Source of the DNA: Selaginella moellendorffii
Lineage: Eukaryota; Streptophyta; Lycopodiopsida; Selaginellales; Selaginellaceae
DNA length: 64,000 bases
NCBI RefSeq assembly: GCF_000143415.4
Contig: NW_003314261.1
Span: 6,733,132 to 6,797,131, forward strand
Direction of reading: 5' to 3'
Positions 45,979 to 58,335 of this stretch are shown piece by piece. The stretch's first letter is position 1. Each line of letters starts with the position of its first letter. The position numbers were made by a program, and so were the translations under genes. The notes beneath the pieces are model-generated. The model had not been told where the DNA came from. It saw only the letters and a list, made by a program, of their open reading frames with translations, and made no database searches.

Positions 45979-46584
45979 CTACTCGAGATTCGTGTGTCGT
46001 GCTCGCATGCTCTCCACGCTCTCACCCAGCTTGGCGCGCAATTCCAGCACCACCAGCTCGAAAAGCACGAACAGAGCTCCCTCGTACACGCTACCCATTG
46101 GAAGGATGCCCGCCACGTCACCGCTCCCGCTAGTCACGTCGTCCGCCATCGTCCTTGCTGGCAGCACAACAAGCGAATCTACCCCTGCAATGTCATCCAC
46201 CCGCTGCGCTGTCAGCAGCATAACACGTGCCCCGTCCCTATTCGCGACACGTAGGATCCCGTCCACGGTCGCGAAGCTCCCGGGGCCTGGCCCCGCGCTG
46301 CAGATGAGGAGGTCGCCAGCGCCAATTCGCGGCGCGCTCATGTCGCCCACGCAGCTTGCCTTGAGCCCTAGATGAAACAATCGCATCGCCAAGGCCTTGA
46401 GCATCAATCCCTCGCGCCCGACGCCGTAGAGCACGATTTGCCCATCGCGATCCCTCGCGGCTCCAATCTCACGCACCATTCTCCCCGCCGGATCAAGATC
46501 CAGCTCCTGGGCGCGCTCAAATACCTTAGAAATCTCTCCCAGCGCCGCGGACGCCATGGCGGATAGAGAAGATGACGAATCCAT
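45979..46584 (-). CDS. SIS-domain sugar isomerase (3-hexulose-6-phosphate isomerase-like)
   Basis: Intronless frame of 201 residues. The SIS fold is clear: IVLYGVGREGLMLKALAMRL (phosphosugar-binding loop, about residues 50-69), GDLLICSAGPG (about 90-100), ARVMLLTAQ, then the GSVYEGALFVLFELVVLELR helix. These match the single-domain PHI-type isomerases found in plants, bacteria and archaea, which interconvert phosphorylated ketoses. The natural substrate in plants is uncertain. Its ATG lies only 53 bp downstream of the PP2C stop on the same strand, so promoter elements must overlap the PP2C 3' end. Confidence 0.88.
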   Translation of the reverse strand: MDSSSSLSAMASAALGEISKVFERAQELDLDPAGRMVREIGAARDRDGQIVLYGVGREGLMLKALAMRLFHLGLKASCVGDMSAPRIGAGDLLICSAGPGPGSFATVDGILRVANRDGARVMLLTAQRVDDIAGVDSLVVLPARTMADDVTSGSGDVAGILPMGSVYEGALFVLFELVVLELRAKLGESVESMRARHTNLE

Positions 46585-46637
46585 TGGTGAATATTCTCTC
46601 TTTTAAAAAAAATCCTTTGTTTTTCTCTTTTGGTGTT

Positions 46638-48403
46638 TTACATGGCGACCGTGTTTTCCATCCTGTGACTTTGGAATCCAGTTCTGTAGCACAAGAAACT
46701 TCTTTAGCCCACGATCCAGAGAGAAAGAGATAGAGATCAATCAGTCTAGAGACTTTTTCTTTGTTCCAAGAAAAGAGAATGAGAAAATTTGCAGACCTTT
46801 CGGCGAGATTGGCTGATCCCTCCTCGAAAACTTCCAAGACTAATGGTCTTCGCACGGCCGACTCACTGCTCGATCTCCCATTCTGGTGGGGCTTGTACGG
46901 TGGGATTACGTCCACTACCAGGCACGTTGTGTCGTCTCGTAGGCCTGCGACTCCTAGTGCCTCCTAAAAGAATTTCCAAAACGAAGCAGTGAGTGCCAGC
47001 GATTCAAAGACGAGCGAACCGAGAGAACTTTCTTTTCGGCTCTAAAAAAACAACCATCACTCACTTTCACGATATGCTTGGCCGCGAGGTTGGGTGGCAA
47101 TCCACGGCAACACTTCGCAGCTTTCTCAGTCGAGAGTGCGTCCCACACACCATCCGACGCGATGATAATCCGGCCTCCGGTTTTGGGAAGCTGGGAAAAA
47201 AAAAACAGAGAGTAAGTTCCCAATGGATGATCATTGCTAGGAGAGCTGACTTTTCTAATACCTTCACTTGCTTCACGAAAGGCACCGCCACGATGTACTC
47301 TCCCACGTCTGCGTCCCCTATGGATCTTGATAAGCAAAGGCCTCCTGGCCAGCACCTCAATGGGCCATACTGCACGAAAGAAAAGGAAAAATAAAAACTT
47401 CGCCCACTAAGTTCCATGTCTCAAAACGAAGAAAAGCAGATTACTCTCACCTCCACGCCGAGAGCTGTGCTTAATCTCCCGACTTCGCCACCGCAATCGA
47501 CAATTCTCTGTCTCCTGCATTAAATACCACATAGCGAGGCATCGTTAGACAGTTGAGCGAACTATTAAGTGCTGCAAAAACTGGAAAACAAACAAAGAAA
47601 AGTCGAGGGGAGCAGAGAGGAGAGTTTAGCCACACGAGATTTCACTCACTCGGCTTCGTTGTCGTCTAGTCTGTGGTCAACAGTCATTGGCATTACACCG
47701 GCCTCAGTGTCCAGCACGCACCGAGAGTCGCCAACCGACGCAACAGTCACAGTCCATCTATCGACGATCACAAGAGACACGGTGGTTCCTGACGTTTGTC
47801 CTGGTAAGTTAACACATCGAAGTGTTAATCCCAACTCGTGAAGATCCAACAAAAGCAAGCCCAAGAGAAAAAACGAGAAAATCCAGAAAGCAAGCATGAG
47901 TGATTGAGAGAAAGAAGAGAATTTGATACCTTTCTGTTGGAAATCCCTGTCGGTCTTTAGAAATCCTTTGATCATTGCCTCGGGGAGAATTGATAGCCAC
48001 TCGTCTCGATCCAGTCGCGATGGAAGTGCGCTCATGACGTCCTTGAGAAGGTGTTCTTTTGCGTGTACTGCCGCCGCCGATCCATTGTGACCATCGAAAA
48101 TCTGTGGAAAAAAAAAATTAAGCATCGAAAACGCTAGACGAGAAAAATCCAATCACTCACCGCAAAGACTCCAAATGTGGATGATCCATCGCCCGGAATT
48201 CTCTCGCAATCGATCTTGACGAGAGCAAAATCCTCGCCCTTCTTGGATTGTCCGGACTCCCCGCACACGAACACCGGGATGGCATTCTTCTCCACTTTCT
48301 CGATCCTCTCGATCAGGTGCTCCTGCTTGAGCAAATCGGCCAGAGCCACCATGCCGCTGCGGTGCTGCCGCCTGTTCCTGGTGGCGTCGCGATCGCTAGC
48401 CAT
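46638..48403 (-). CDS. Protein phosphatase 2C (PPM family)
   Basis: Eight exons (48403-48161, 48101-47930, 47800-47650, 47514-47451, 47369-47262, 47190-47065, 46963-46797, 46683-46638) encode 358 residues. It is a Mn/Mg-dependent Ser/Thr phosphatase. PP2C motifs appear in order: SGQSKKGEDFALVK, VFAIFDGHNGSAAAV with metal-binding Asp and Gly, SGTTVSLVIVDRWTVTVASVGDSRCVL, VDHRLDDN, LCLSRSIGDADVGEYIV, IIIASDGVWDAL, and GLRDDTTCLVVDV. Together they resemble the plant group without transit or membrane segments. After the FEEGSANLAER block a short last exon ends the protein, so it lacks a long C-terminal extension. That last exon is the least certain. Confidence 0.92.
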
Positions 48404-48914
48404 CGCCCAGAAATTTTAACATCTACTGCTATCGATAAACCTAGCTGGCCAGAGATTGCTCTTGCTGCGATCACGATCCACTACTCGGCTCTCCTGGATC
48501 CCTTGGAATTGGTCGCAGTCGCAAGATGACAAACCGGATTACCTAGTCCAGGTCACTGTGCCGTGCTGCTGCCGCGTTAGAAATTTCTCTCACTCCCTCG
48601 AGTCAGATCGATCGATCTCTCTCCAAGAAGCTCCAAGATCGCGCGAATTTCGGTCGCTACTTGCTGGAGAATGCACGTCACGGCGATCGATGGACAGGGG
48701 AGAGAGGAGAGAGACAAGAGAGAATAAGAGCCCTAGAGTTGAGGATTGGGAGCTCGCATCCCTAAAATTCCAGTATATAGCACCACACACAAGCCGAGGA
48801 CGGGATTAGCAAGGAACACACTCACTTGCAAGGAGAATATTCTTTTACCAGTAAAAGTATATTCATGAAAGCGAGTATTCTTTAAACAAATCAAGCTCTA
48901 TTAATACTAATAAC
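48404..48914. promoter_or_regulatory. Upstream region of the PP2C gene
   Basis: 511 bp between the PP2C start and the end of the endo-beta-mannosidase gene. No coding signal beyond shadow frames. Confidence 0.4.
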
Positions 48915-51900
48915 TTACAAGTACATAGAGACTCTATGGCCTCTTTTGTTGTGTGGGAGCGCAATGCTGGCTTTGCCAATGTTCCAGCCTTGGAGGAGGA
49001 TCTCTGGAGCGTCGTTCGTGCTACTCTGGAACGAGATGGATGCCGCAAGCTTCTCTCCAGGAACTATGGAGAAATAGTTCTGCGAGTAGCTCACTGGAAG
49101 CAGTCGCGTGTCGGTGCTTCGCAGCTGGGATCGCTTGTTTCTCGAGTGAACCGAGAGCCGGAGCCAGAAAGCCACACCTCTTGCTGCCACCGCTGGAGAT
49201 TTTGAGAAGAGGAGCTCTGAGAATCTCTGAGAGATGGAGCTGGAGCTGGAGCTAGAGCTGCTACTGCTGTTGCTGCTGGATAGATTTTCAATCTCGACAT
49301 TTATGTTGAAGTTGCCATTGCGAGAGCTGCTTTTGAGCGACATCTTCACTGGAACCGGTGCCAGTTCGTTCTTGAGAGCCTTGTAGTCGCCCCCGGATTG
49401 ATGGAGCCAGTAAAAGTTCCTGGAAATGGATGTCCCCGAGCTATCGACGAGCGTAAGGAGGAGGAAATAGACCTCCGACCAGGAACTTGCAGGAGTCAGC
49501 TTCATTATGACAATCGTCTTGTAGGCTGGCACTTTGAAGTTGGCCATTGTCTCTTGGTATGGTGAGTTGCCTTTTAAATCCCACACTGCCGCTTCAACTC
49601 GCGTATCCTGGAAGCTCTTTCGTGTAGTATTGACAATCTGAAAGAGGATAGTAGTGGTTCACGGGGAAAATACGCACACGAAAAATACAAAAGAGTACCT
49701 CGATCGCGTAGGTGACAGGGTTATACTGAACGTGAACGGGCTCGCACGCAGACTTCACGCCGTAGAAACCACCTGTTTGATCCAAAAAATAGTCGTAGAG
49801 CTGGCCTCTCAGACCAGGCCAGGGGTTCTGAGTTTTCCAGATAAGGACTCCCGTATACTTGGTCCACATTCGCGAGTTCCAGCTCTCCATGAGAGCACGG
49901 TACTGAACGTAATTCACGAGCTGGGCCTGTACACAAAGAACATATTTTGCAATGATCAGTTATAAAAGCGACGTTACCTTGTCGCAAAAATCGTCAAGAT
50001 CGGTGGCATCTCCATACTTCGCAATCTGGTGTGGAACCTTTTTGTCCGGGTTGGCGTAAGGAATGTAGGTGTGGAGTGTCCAAGTTGCATTTGGAATCTC
50101 TCTGACAAGCCCGTCAGAGACCTTTTGTGTCGTCGGGATGTCCCACGCTGACTCTGGCATTGTTGCTTTTATCGTAGCCGCAAGAGGAACTCCGACGGAT
50201 CCAACCTCCGGGTTGAAGCCGTAGGCATAAAAGCCGTCCTGGAAATAGTCTTCCGGGTTCAGAATGTTATACGGACCGTCTCGAAACTCTCCTGTGCCTG
50301 CTGCAAATCCCTCCCACAGCGAGCCTTGGATGTACAAGCGAGTTCCATCCAAAAGATGGCTGGGATTCTCGTAAGACCCTGCCTGCGTCAGCTTCAAGTC
50401 TTTCATCAAGGCCTGGTTGATATCTTCTGGCGGATGCTGTTCGTTTCCCCCGACCCATAACGCGAGGCTTGCGTGATTTCTCAGCAACTTAACTGTGTCC
50501 CGTGCACATTTGAGAAACAGTGCATGATCTAGCGGCCAGCTAGCATCGGAAGGAGGAACTCCACGACCGTTACAATCACCTGTGATCCAAAACTCTTGCC
50601 AGACCTGTGGAAAGAAAAAGAAACTCGAAACTTCAGGCATCTATGAGAAGGATCGCATACCAGAATTCCGCGTTTATCACACGCGTCATAAAACTCGGGC
50701 CTCTCAGCCAAAGCTCCTCCCCACACTCGAATCATGTTCATGTTCGTATCTGCGTGAAAGTTGACGTCTGTTTCGTATCGCTCCTTTGATAAACGGAGTA
50801 GACCATCGGAGACGATCCAGTTCCCTCCTCTGATAAACACGGGTTGCCCGTTAACTTGGAAGTGCCTGCACATTGGCAACGTATAGACATGTAGGAGAAA
50901 AATCCAAAAGAAAAAGGAAGAAACAGAGAACATACCTGCTCTTCGTGACAGGGTCCAGAAAGCTGTCGATTTTACGGAATCCAAAGTTGTGACTCCAGCT
51001 ATCAGACTCTCCATTTTCATTGACCTCGAGTGAGATTTCGACTTGGTAAAGAGCCTGTTCTCCCATGCCATTTGGCCACCATAGCCGAGGCTTATAGAAG
51101 TAAAGCTGCAAAACACAGGTAGTAAAAATCAAAGACTACAGACTGTATAAAACTCACAGGCTCGAAGGAGCACAGCGTAGTAGCTCCAGAGACAATTTCT
51201 AATGGCTGTGACTGGACACCTTCAACTGAGAAGAAGCCGTCATCAGCATCTGCTGACACTTGTAGCTTCGCCGTGCACTTGATGGCAGTGGACGTTGTAT
51301 TTGTGACTTCCGAGGAGACGACGAGGTACACTCGCTTGTAATCGTCGTGAAAGGTCGCCACAAGATGTGGATCACCCAAAATCGCCACCTTCAGAACAGA
51401 GAACAATTTAGAGAGGCAAACTTTGCATTCGCACTTATGTACCCCAGTGAATGAAACCGAAACCTCGTCCCATATTCCAGTGTTTCTGTCGCTGAAAAGT
51501 GAAAGACCAAGAACGATGAACTAAAAGCTAGACAAAACGAAAACAAGGCCATACCGAATAGGAATAATCCAGTCCCAGCCTTGGACGTACTGTGCTGCTA
51601 CATCCTTCGCTATCTTCTCCACAAAACGAGATAAATTCAATCTCTCTTGCGTCACTGGAGCAGTCAAGACTTACGTCGTGATCGCCACCTTGTCCACCCA
51701 CGGCTGGAATCCGACCAGGATGATCCGGAGGATGCACTAAGACAGCCAAGTTGTTGATCCCAGTCTTCTTCAAAGCATCTTTTATGTCTAGCTTGTGCCG
51801 GAAAAACATTCCTCCTGGAAGGCTATACTTTGATCCATTGACATAAACTTCGGCAGAATAGTTGATAGCTCGAAAGTGCAGCCATGCACGCTTGAAAGCT

Positions 51901-52317
51901 CTCTAAAACCCAAAGAAAGAAAACGAAGTGAAAGGACTGACACGATTCGAATGGATTTGTAAGGTAAGTACCTCGGGTGTGGCAAATTTGTTGCAGAACC
52001 AAAACGTGTAGAAATCTCTCCCAGCATCAGCGATATCGGGAACGTTTTGATTTTCCATGCCGTAGAAAGGATCGGGAATGGCCGCATTCTTGAGGAGCGT
52101 CGCCAAAACACTAGAAAGAAAGCACCAGAACTGCTGGAAATCACGAAATCCCTGTAGAAGCGATCATAATCTCTACTTACGTCCCAGGAACAACAGCGTC
52201 CATCCATGGATCGATCTTGAGCGAAGGCGCATGCGTCGTCGTGAGCTCCTCGCCTGTCCGCTGGACTTGATTCGCTCGCGCAGCAATCCAGCCGGAATCC
52301 AGCCTCTCGCGCGCCAT
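48915..52317 (-). CDS. Mannosylglycoprotein endo-beta-mannosidase, GH2
   Basis: Eleven exons (52317-52181, 52110-51972, 51902-51675, 51613-51555, 51491-51443, 51388-51158, 51105-50936, 50865-50661, 50604-49978, 49926-49699, 49637-48915) encode about 931 residues, the plant EBM size. It cleaves the Man-beta-1,4-GlcNAc link of N-glycans during their turnover. Recognised parts: N-terminal sugar-binding domain ([35 protein letters not shown]); [10 protein letters not shown]; the GH2 TIM barrel with [19 protein letters not shown] and the acid/base Glu in LWVGGNEQ; then [20 protein letters not shown]. The C-terminal beta domains contain a long poly-Ser run (about residues 800-815). Frame is closed at every junction. 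Confidence 0.94.
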
Positions 52318-52539
52318 TCCCCCGCTCAAACCCTACACGCCGAGCGACATTCTTTCTCTCATCCACTGCGCAAATTCTATTTCAAAGAGGAAATCCAAGC
52401 CCATTGTCTTAAGTTTAATGTACACAGGCTTTCTTCTTTTTTTTTTTTTTTCTCTCGTGGCACTTTCGAGCCAAAGAAAGGATCACGCCGTATAACCTTC
52501 CAAAAATTTCTGTTCTCTAAATCTGGTCCTGGCGTTTCA

Positions 52540-54494
52540 TCAAAAGCCTTTGATTGGGAATAGCTCGGCAATCTTATTAAACACATCCATGACCTGGAAG
52601 AGAGAAAAAAAAAAGTTATAGAAGAACACGGAGAACACAAGAGACTAACTCACCTCTTTATCGTTCTGATACTTCGTTATGTTGGTAGGATTCTGGGAGC
52701 ACTGCGCATCAAACCACAACAAAGATTAGCTCCTGGACGAAGGAAAACATGCGTGTTGTCTTACATCGATGAGTGCTGCCTGGATTTTGGGATTCTGGAA
52801 AGCCATGGCTATCTCTGGATTTGCTACCATTTTCGCCATCACTTCTTCCGGGGACAGTCCTATTTGCTCTGTGATTCCAAAGCTTGTCATGAGCGTGAGA
52901 AGACGTGATAAGCACAACCATACCAAATTGTTGTTTTAGTTCCTGATTGTTGGGATTGAAGTTTTTCAGCACGTCCCCCATTTGTCCGTTCTTCCAGGCC
53001 CCATCCTCGGTCATGTTATTGCTGTTCAAAACAGATCAGAACAGTGTGGAGTACGTGACAAGAAACTTACAGCATCTCCTGGAGCTGGGTCCTGAATTGA
53101 GGATTCTGCATCATCCCTGAAAACCGGAGCATCAGCAGCAATTTTTCTACTCCTATTACTCACATTTGAAAGTGCTGGGATTTCTCATTTCTTGTGGTAA
53201 GTACCTGGCAGACAACAGCATTAGTGTCGATTTAAGTGACAATAGTGAATCCTTACGGGTAAACCATTTGTTGAACCGTAGGATCCTCAAGCATCTTTTC
53301 CAAATTCTCAACCGAGAAAAAAGAATTTGCTTTTCCTGTAGAAGACGAGTTGGCACCTCACCGAAAATTTAGCTCTTACCATCAGAAGATGACGTTGAAG
53401 CCGCACCGTCAGTGTTCCAAGTGAAACCTGTTCCGCTATCTCTTACCTTCAAAGAATAAAGTCAGACTCAAGAAAAAATCCACTTAAACTAGCACTAACC
53501 TCTGCATCCTTGAAAAACACGTCGTTCGCATTTTCCTTCACCTCTGTTGCCTCAGCGTTTATTTTAACAGTAGATACTTCCGCCTCCACATTTACATCAG
53601 TGAATGCTGCGAAACAGCAACTTTAGCTCGTGAATAGCGTAGCATTGAGAACAAGACACAAACCGGGTTTGTTATTCTCGGAGACTGGCGTGGGCGTCTG
53701 CGTCTCGGAATACGATGCCGCTTCGGTACTTTCGACAACAGCTGTAGCGGAAGCGGATGCTTGAGGTTGAGTAGCCTGGGGAGAAGAAACTGGTGGTTGA
53801 AAAGTTGGCATCGGTTGCTGCTGTGGCTGCGGCGGGACAGGAAATGGAAACGGAGGAATGGGCATATTGCCAAATTGGTTTTGTCCAGGGCCAGACATCA
53901 TCGATTTGAGTGCCTGTTGCATAGCTTGTTTCTGGAAAAACACGAAAGTTAAGACTGGATTTGCAATACGTGAATTTTCTACCTTTACGTAGTTAGCTGC
54001 CTGGAACAAAGTACGAGAATTTGTGTCAGCAAAGCGAATGAAAAAAAGGGAGAAAATTGCGTACCCAGGAAAAAAGAACCGAGAGGCCAACGCCAACTCC
54101 AACCCAAAGCAATGGAGAACCACTAAGTTACAAAGGCAGAGACAAAATGTAATAGATTAGCCAAGGAAGTAATACTCCATTCACTTACATGTAAGCTGGT
54201 TGCGTTGGAGGAACCGAGACAGTTTGAAGCTCTGCCGATCCAGCAGCTTGATCTTGTGCTGCATTTGCGAATTACATACTGCTCCAATGCTGGAAGAACT
54301 TAGAATTTACCTGGACTGCGGCTTTGGCACCGGACGGACAATCGCTCGCGATTCGAGAGAGGCGAGAGCACCAGGCGCTGAGGAGCTCTCCGACTGCCGT
54401 AAAACCGCACCGAGGAGGACGTGCCCGCGCCCGGTGCTCCATCGCGCCAATGTAGGGCTAGGGCTCCAAACCCTAAGGAATGCGCCATCGCCAT
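52540..54494 (-). CDS. TIC40: TIC40, chloroplast inner-envelope import co-chaperone
   Basis: Fourteen exons from 54494 to 52540 give about 413 residues; exons: 54494-54311, 54258-54189, 54122-54065, 54000-53983, 53931-53664, 53606-53500, 53446-53380, 53335-53257, 53204-53164, 53116-53071, 53021-52924, 52868-52765, 52701-52654, 52593-52540. TIC40 links TIC110 to stromal Hsp93 during protein import. Seen: an Arg/Ser-rich transit peptide; one membrane segment (PLLWVGVGVGLSVLFSW); a Pro/Gln-rich hinge; a region with degenerate Sti1 repeats (ENLEKMLEDPTVQQMVYP...MRNPSTFKWMMQNPQF); and a C-terminal Sti1/Hop-type domain (SPEEVMAKMVANPEIAMAFQNPKIQAALID, CSQNPTNI). The fourth exon is only 18 nt. Divergent from the ANTH gene. 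Confidence 0.93.
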
Positions 54495-55100
54495 CGTCTC
54501 CTACTCTGCCCCTGTGAAAACAAAAGAAAAGCTTAATAATTCTGTGAAGATGATAAGCCACGAGGCATCCCCGCCATCGATTCCAGCACCGGCGCTGCAC
54601 CGTTGGATCCCCACACAAGCACACGTGGCATGCCACGTCAAAAAGCGTTGAACAATCAACGCGCTGTGGCCGTTGGATGGAGAAATTGACATTTTACTGG
54701 GCATGCAAACGGAATATGCTCTTTTTTGGAGACAGCTTTGCCGGAATATGCTCTCAAAGTAAAGGCAACAGGGTGTGTTTTGCCCTTCGTGCGCGTATAG
54801 TAGGTGCCGCCCTAGATATGGAGCTTTGTGCTGTCTAGATCTAGGCGCATTTTTGCCGCTCTAGCTCGATCGCTGCGACAAATCGCTCAGGGCGCTGCGG
54901 CTCGTCCGCCAGCGCGTGAGAAATCTGCTAGTCACGGTATGGTATTTCATTTCTAGGCAGGAATCGTAGAGCATTTTCTCAGCTCCGGTGAGGATTTCCA
55001 CCGACATCTCCCGATCTGGTGCCGCGGGATCGTTCCAGGCTGAAATCTCTGGAAATTTCGAGCTTTTCGGTGGAAATCTCGCGGGACAGGGAACAAGGGA
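54495..55100. promoter_or_regulatory. Divergent promoter region, TIC40 / ANTH gene
   Basis: About 600 bp between the two ATGs. Contains a paired CACACGTGGCATGCCACGT stretch near 54,620, which is a G-box inside a short palindrome. No coding signal of its own. Confidence 0.45.
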
Positions 55101-56906
55101 ATGGCGCCGCGGGCTATTCGCAAGGCGCTGGGGGCCGTCAAGGATCAGACCACCATCGGCATCGCCAAGGTCGCGGGCTCCAGCGTTCCAGAGCTCGAGG
55201 TTGCCGTCGTCAAGGCCACAAGCCATGAAGAGGTGCCCGTGGATGACAAGTACGTCCATGAGCTCCTCTACCTGACCTCCTACTCGCGAGGCTACGTGAA
55301 TGCGTGCCTGGGGCTGCTGGCCAGGCGGCTCGGCAAGACGAGGAACTGGGTGGTCGCCATCAAAACCCTCATGGTCACGCACCGCCTGCTTCGAGAAGCC
55401 GATCCGACCTTCGAGGAGGAGCTGGCTAGAATGGGGAGGAGAATGCTCATGCTCTCAGCCTTCACGGACGAGTCGCGGTCCAATGGGTGGGACTACACGG
55501 CGTTCGTTCGGACTTACGCGCTCTACCTCGACGAGCGCCTCGACTGCCATGTCTTTTCTCCCGGACAAGCGCCCAAGCGTGAGCGTGGAGGATACGATGG
55601 TGGTGGCTACAGGAACGAGGAGTACAGATACAGCGATTCCAGGGACTACTACGATGATAGACGACGAGAATCTCCTCCGAGACAAACCACCGGCCAGCTC
55701 AAGACGAAAGACATGAAGCCCGACATGCTGCTGGAGAAGCTGCCGGTGATGCAGCGGATCATGGAGCGTATGCTGGCTTGCAGGCCCGCGGGTGCTGCGC
55801 GGTACCACCGTCTCACCCAGATCTGCCTCTACATGATCATCAAGGAGAGCTTCCAGTTGTATGGAGAGATCCGAGACGGCATCACGGTGCTCCTGGAGGC
55901 CTTCTTTGACATGGAGTACCAGGAGTCAACCAAGGCTTTCGACATCTATGCGAAGTCCGCCAAGCAGTCCGAGGAGCTCGACTCCTTTTACAACGTTTGC
56001 AAGCACATTGGAGTGGGAAGGTCCTCGGACTACCCCACGATAGTCAAGGTGGCGCAGGACCATCTCGACACTCTGGAAGACTCGCTCAGGGAGAGATCTC
56101 GCTCTGGCTCTCGCGCTCAGAGACCAAAGAGCCCAGAGCCCAGTCCGCCACCCAAGGCCGAGGAGTCGGAGCCCGAGGACATCGATTACAATGGTATCAA
56201 GGCCTTGCCAGCGCCTCCAGTGGAGCCTCCCGCTCCGGAGCCGGAGCCACAGGTAGAGGAGAAGGACGCCGACCTTCTCAACCTGGACAAGTCGACCATG
56301 GTTGCCGAGGGTGACAGGCTCGCGCTGGCCTTGTTCTCCGACGCTCCGTCGGCGAATGGAAAGTGGGAGCCGTTCGGCTCGAGCACTCCCCAGGCCAATG
56401 GCGGCAGCGCCGCCTCCTACTCGGAGAATGGCAAAGCCGGGTGGGAGCTTGCGTTGGTGACCGAGGCCAGCAATCTCGCCAAGACTCCCACCACCTCACT
56501 CGCCGGCAACTTCGACCAGCTCCTCCTCGACAGCATGTACGAGCAAGGCAGCGTGGCTCAAAAGGCGGTGTCGAGCATGCCGGCCGGGAGCGCCAGCAGC
56601 GTCGCGATCCCGGGCAAGCCGACGAACTATCTCGCGCTTCCAGCTCCGTCCGGGACGGTGGACGAGGACCCCTTCACGGCCTCGCTCGGTGTTCCTCCGC
56701 CACCGTTCGTGCAAATGGCGGACATGCAGCAAAAGCAAAGGCTTCTCACTCAGGAGCAGCAGCTATGGAACCAGTACCAGCAAAATGGGATGCAAGGTCA
56801 GTATGGCTACACGAGTTACTACGGGAACGGGCATCCTCAGTATGGCTACTATTCTTACGGCATGGGAATGGGCGGAGCATCATACGGGTATGGTTACAAT
56901 TACTAG
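55101..56906 (+). CDS. ANTH-domain clathrin assembly protein (AP180/CALM type)
   Basis: Intronless frame of 601 residues. It recruits clathrin to phosphoinositide membranes in endocytosis. The ANTH domain fills residues about 20-290: ALGAVKDQTTIGIAKV, the lipid-binding basic motif ending VVKATSHEE, YVHELLYLTSYSRGYVNACLGLLARRL, KTLMVTHRLLREADPTF and the CRPAGAARYH block. The tail has an acidic Pro-rich linker, a DLLNL clathrin-box-like motif near residue 397, a DPF motif (DEDPFTASLG, near residue 522) for adaptor ears, and a Gln then Tyr/Gly-rich end. This matches the plant CALM1/AP180-like group. The first ATG in a good context is used. TIC40 is divergent. Confidence 0.94.
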   Translation: MAPRAIRKALGAVKDQTTIGIAKVAGSSVPELEVAVVKATSHEEVPVDDKYVHELLYLTSYSRGYVNACLGLLARRLGKTRNWVVAIKTLMVTHRLLREADPTFEEELARMGRRMLMLSAFTDESRSNGWDYTAFVRTYALYLDERLDCHVFSPGQAPKRERGGYDGGGYRNEEYRYSDSRDYYDDRRRESPPRQTTGQLKTKDMKPDMLLEKLPVMQRIMERMLACRPAGAARYHRLTQICLYMIIKESFQLYGEIRDGITVLLEAFFDMEYQESTKAFDIYAKSAKQSEELDSFYNVCKHIGVGRSSDYPTIVKVAQDHLDTLEDSLRERSRSGSRAQRPKSPEPSPPPKAEESEPEDIDYNGIKALPAPPVEPPAPEPEPQVEEKDADLLNLDKSTMVAEGDRLALALFSDAPSANGKWEPFGSSTPQANGGSAASYSENGKAGWELALVTEASNLAKTPTTSLAGNFDQLLLDSMYEQGSVAQKAVSSMPAGSASSVAIPGKPTNYLALPAPSGTVDEDPFTASLGVPPPPFVQMADMQQKQRLLTQEQQLWNQYQQNGMQGQYGYTSYYGNGHPQYGYYSYGMGMGGASYGYGYNY

Positions 56907-57284
56907 CTTTCCTTCGTTGGTTCTTACCTTTGGGAGGAAGAATAAGCTTCGACAGCAGCAGGCATGAAGATCGTCGTCGTCGTCGTGGAGTAATAATATA
57001 CATACTAGAGAGAGCCAGGTTCCCATTCTTTTTTTTTTTTTTTCTCTTGTTCTTCTTTCTCGTTTTTGACCACTCTACACTTTTGTAACTTTTGTTCTTT
57101 ATATCGAATCGAGGCTGTGTTTTGCTTTTGTTGTGCTGAGCCCAGGCCGAGCATCCATCCAGATTATCGACATTATCAGGACAACGAAAGAAAAGAATAC
57201 AGAGATTTTCCAAAGCTTTAGTCCAAAACTGGTTATTCAGGTTCTTTGCCTCTCTCTCTTTTGAAACCTTCGATGCTGGTGTTT

Positions 57285-58335
57285 TCACGCTGCTGGCTTT
57301 TGGAAGCCCTCTCCAGGCAAGCGGAGGAAGGTTCGGGCATCGAGCTCTTTATAGTTGAGCTCAAAGTCGGTTTTGTCCCTGCAAGAAAAGATCAAACAGA
57401 TGAACAGGGAGAACACCCGGTACGTACTTCATAAATCTATCGATTGTCTCTGACGCTCCTTTCTTCATTGTCAGCAGCAGCAACTTGGCCTTGTCGAGAT
57501 TTCGCTGCTCCATGTACTCGTCGAATTTCTCTGGATCGGTGTCAAGCCTGGCAAAGAAAGAAGTTTAGTGGATCAAGTGTATACCAACGTTACCTCTTCA
57601 ACGCAGCAGCGCTTTGTTCCTCAAACAGCCTCATCCCTTCCTTGTCATCTCGAGTGAGCGGCTTACCGATTTTACTCTCTACTGCGTCGATCACTTCCAT
57701 CATTGCCTTGTTGCCCTCGACGTCTTCCATGCCTTTGCTGGAGAAACAAAAGAAGGACGAAATTCGTGACACCGCACAGACAGAGAAACAGGAGAACTTA
57801 CGAGGCTTGAAAGCGGCCAAGCTTCTCGTAAAACTGGCGCACAGACTTGGATCGCTGCGCCAATCCTTCCATCATATTTTGTAGCTGCACTTCTGGAGGA
57901 GGCAAGCCAACGCTGTTCCACAAGAAAAAGAAAACGAAAACAATGAATTGGAACTTTGATCGTTGGATGACTTACTTCGATCGAGCTTGCAAGATGTTAT
58001 CCGAGAGCTCCTTGACAACCTTGGGATCATCAGGGTCGATGACAATCCGGAACTTTCTAAACTCCCTAGTCAAGTTGAACAAAAGCTCCAGCTTCTCGAT
58101 GAATTTCTCCTTGACAATATCTATGAGAGAAAACCGTAAGAAAGCGCGCAACAATTGCTCAAAATCACACCTTTTGGCTCCTCCTCTGCCTGCTCGGCAA
58201 ACGCTCGGCATGGCACGCCCTCGAATCCAGACCTCACCGGCTGCCGCATCCAAGATCAATCAATCCAAAATGCAGGATCCCTGGGCTTACCGGATGGAGC
58301 CGAGACGCAGCTCGGAGAATCCCTCCCCTCCACAT
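57285..58335 (-). CDS. Unrecognised probably mitochondrial helical protein
   Basis: Seven exons (58335-58291, 58240-58171, 58120-57976, 57912-57802, 57737-57594, 57547-57428, 57378-57285) keep frame and encode 242 residues. I do not recognise the family. The N-terminus (MWRGGILRAASRLHPPVR) is basic, amphipathic and free of acids, as in mitochondrial presequences. The rest is charged and helical: DIVKEKFIEKLELLFNL, a DPDDPKVVKELSDNIL segment, KSVRQFYEKLGRF, and EKFDEYMEQRNLDKAKLL. The consistent splice structure with seven exons argues strongly for a real gene. It converges with the ANTH gene, stop codons 380 bp apart. Confidence 0.75.
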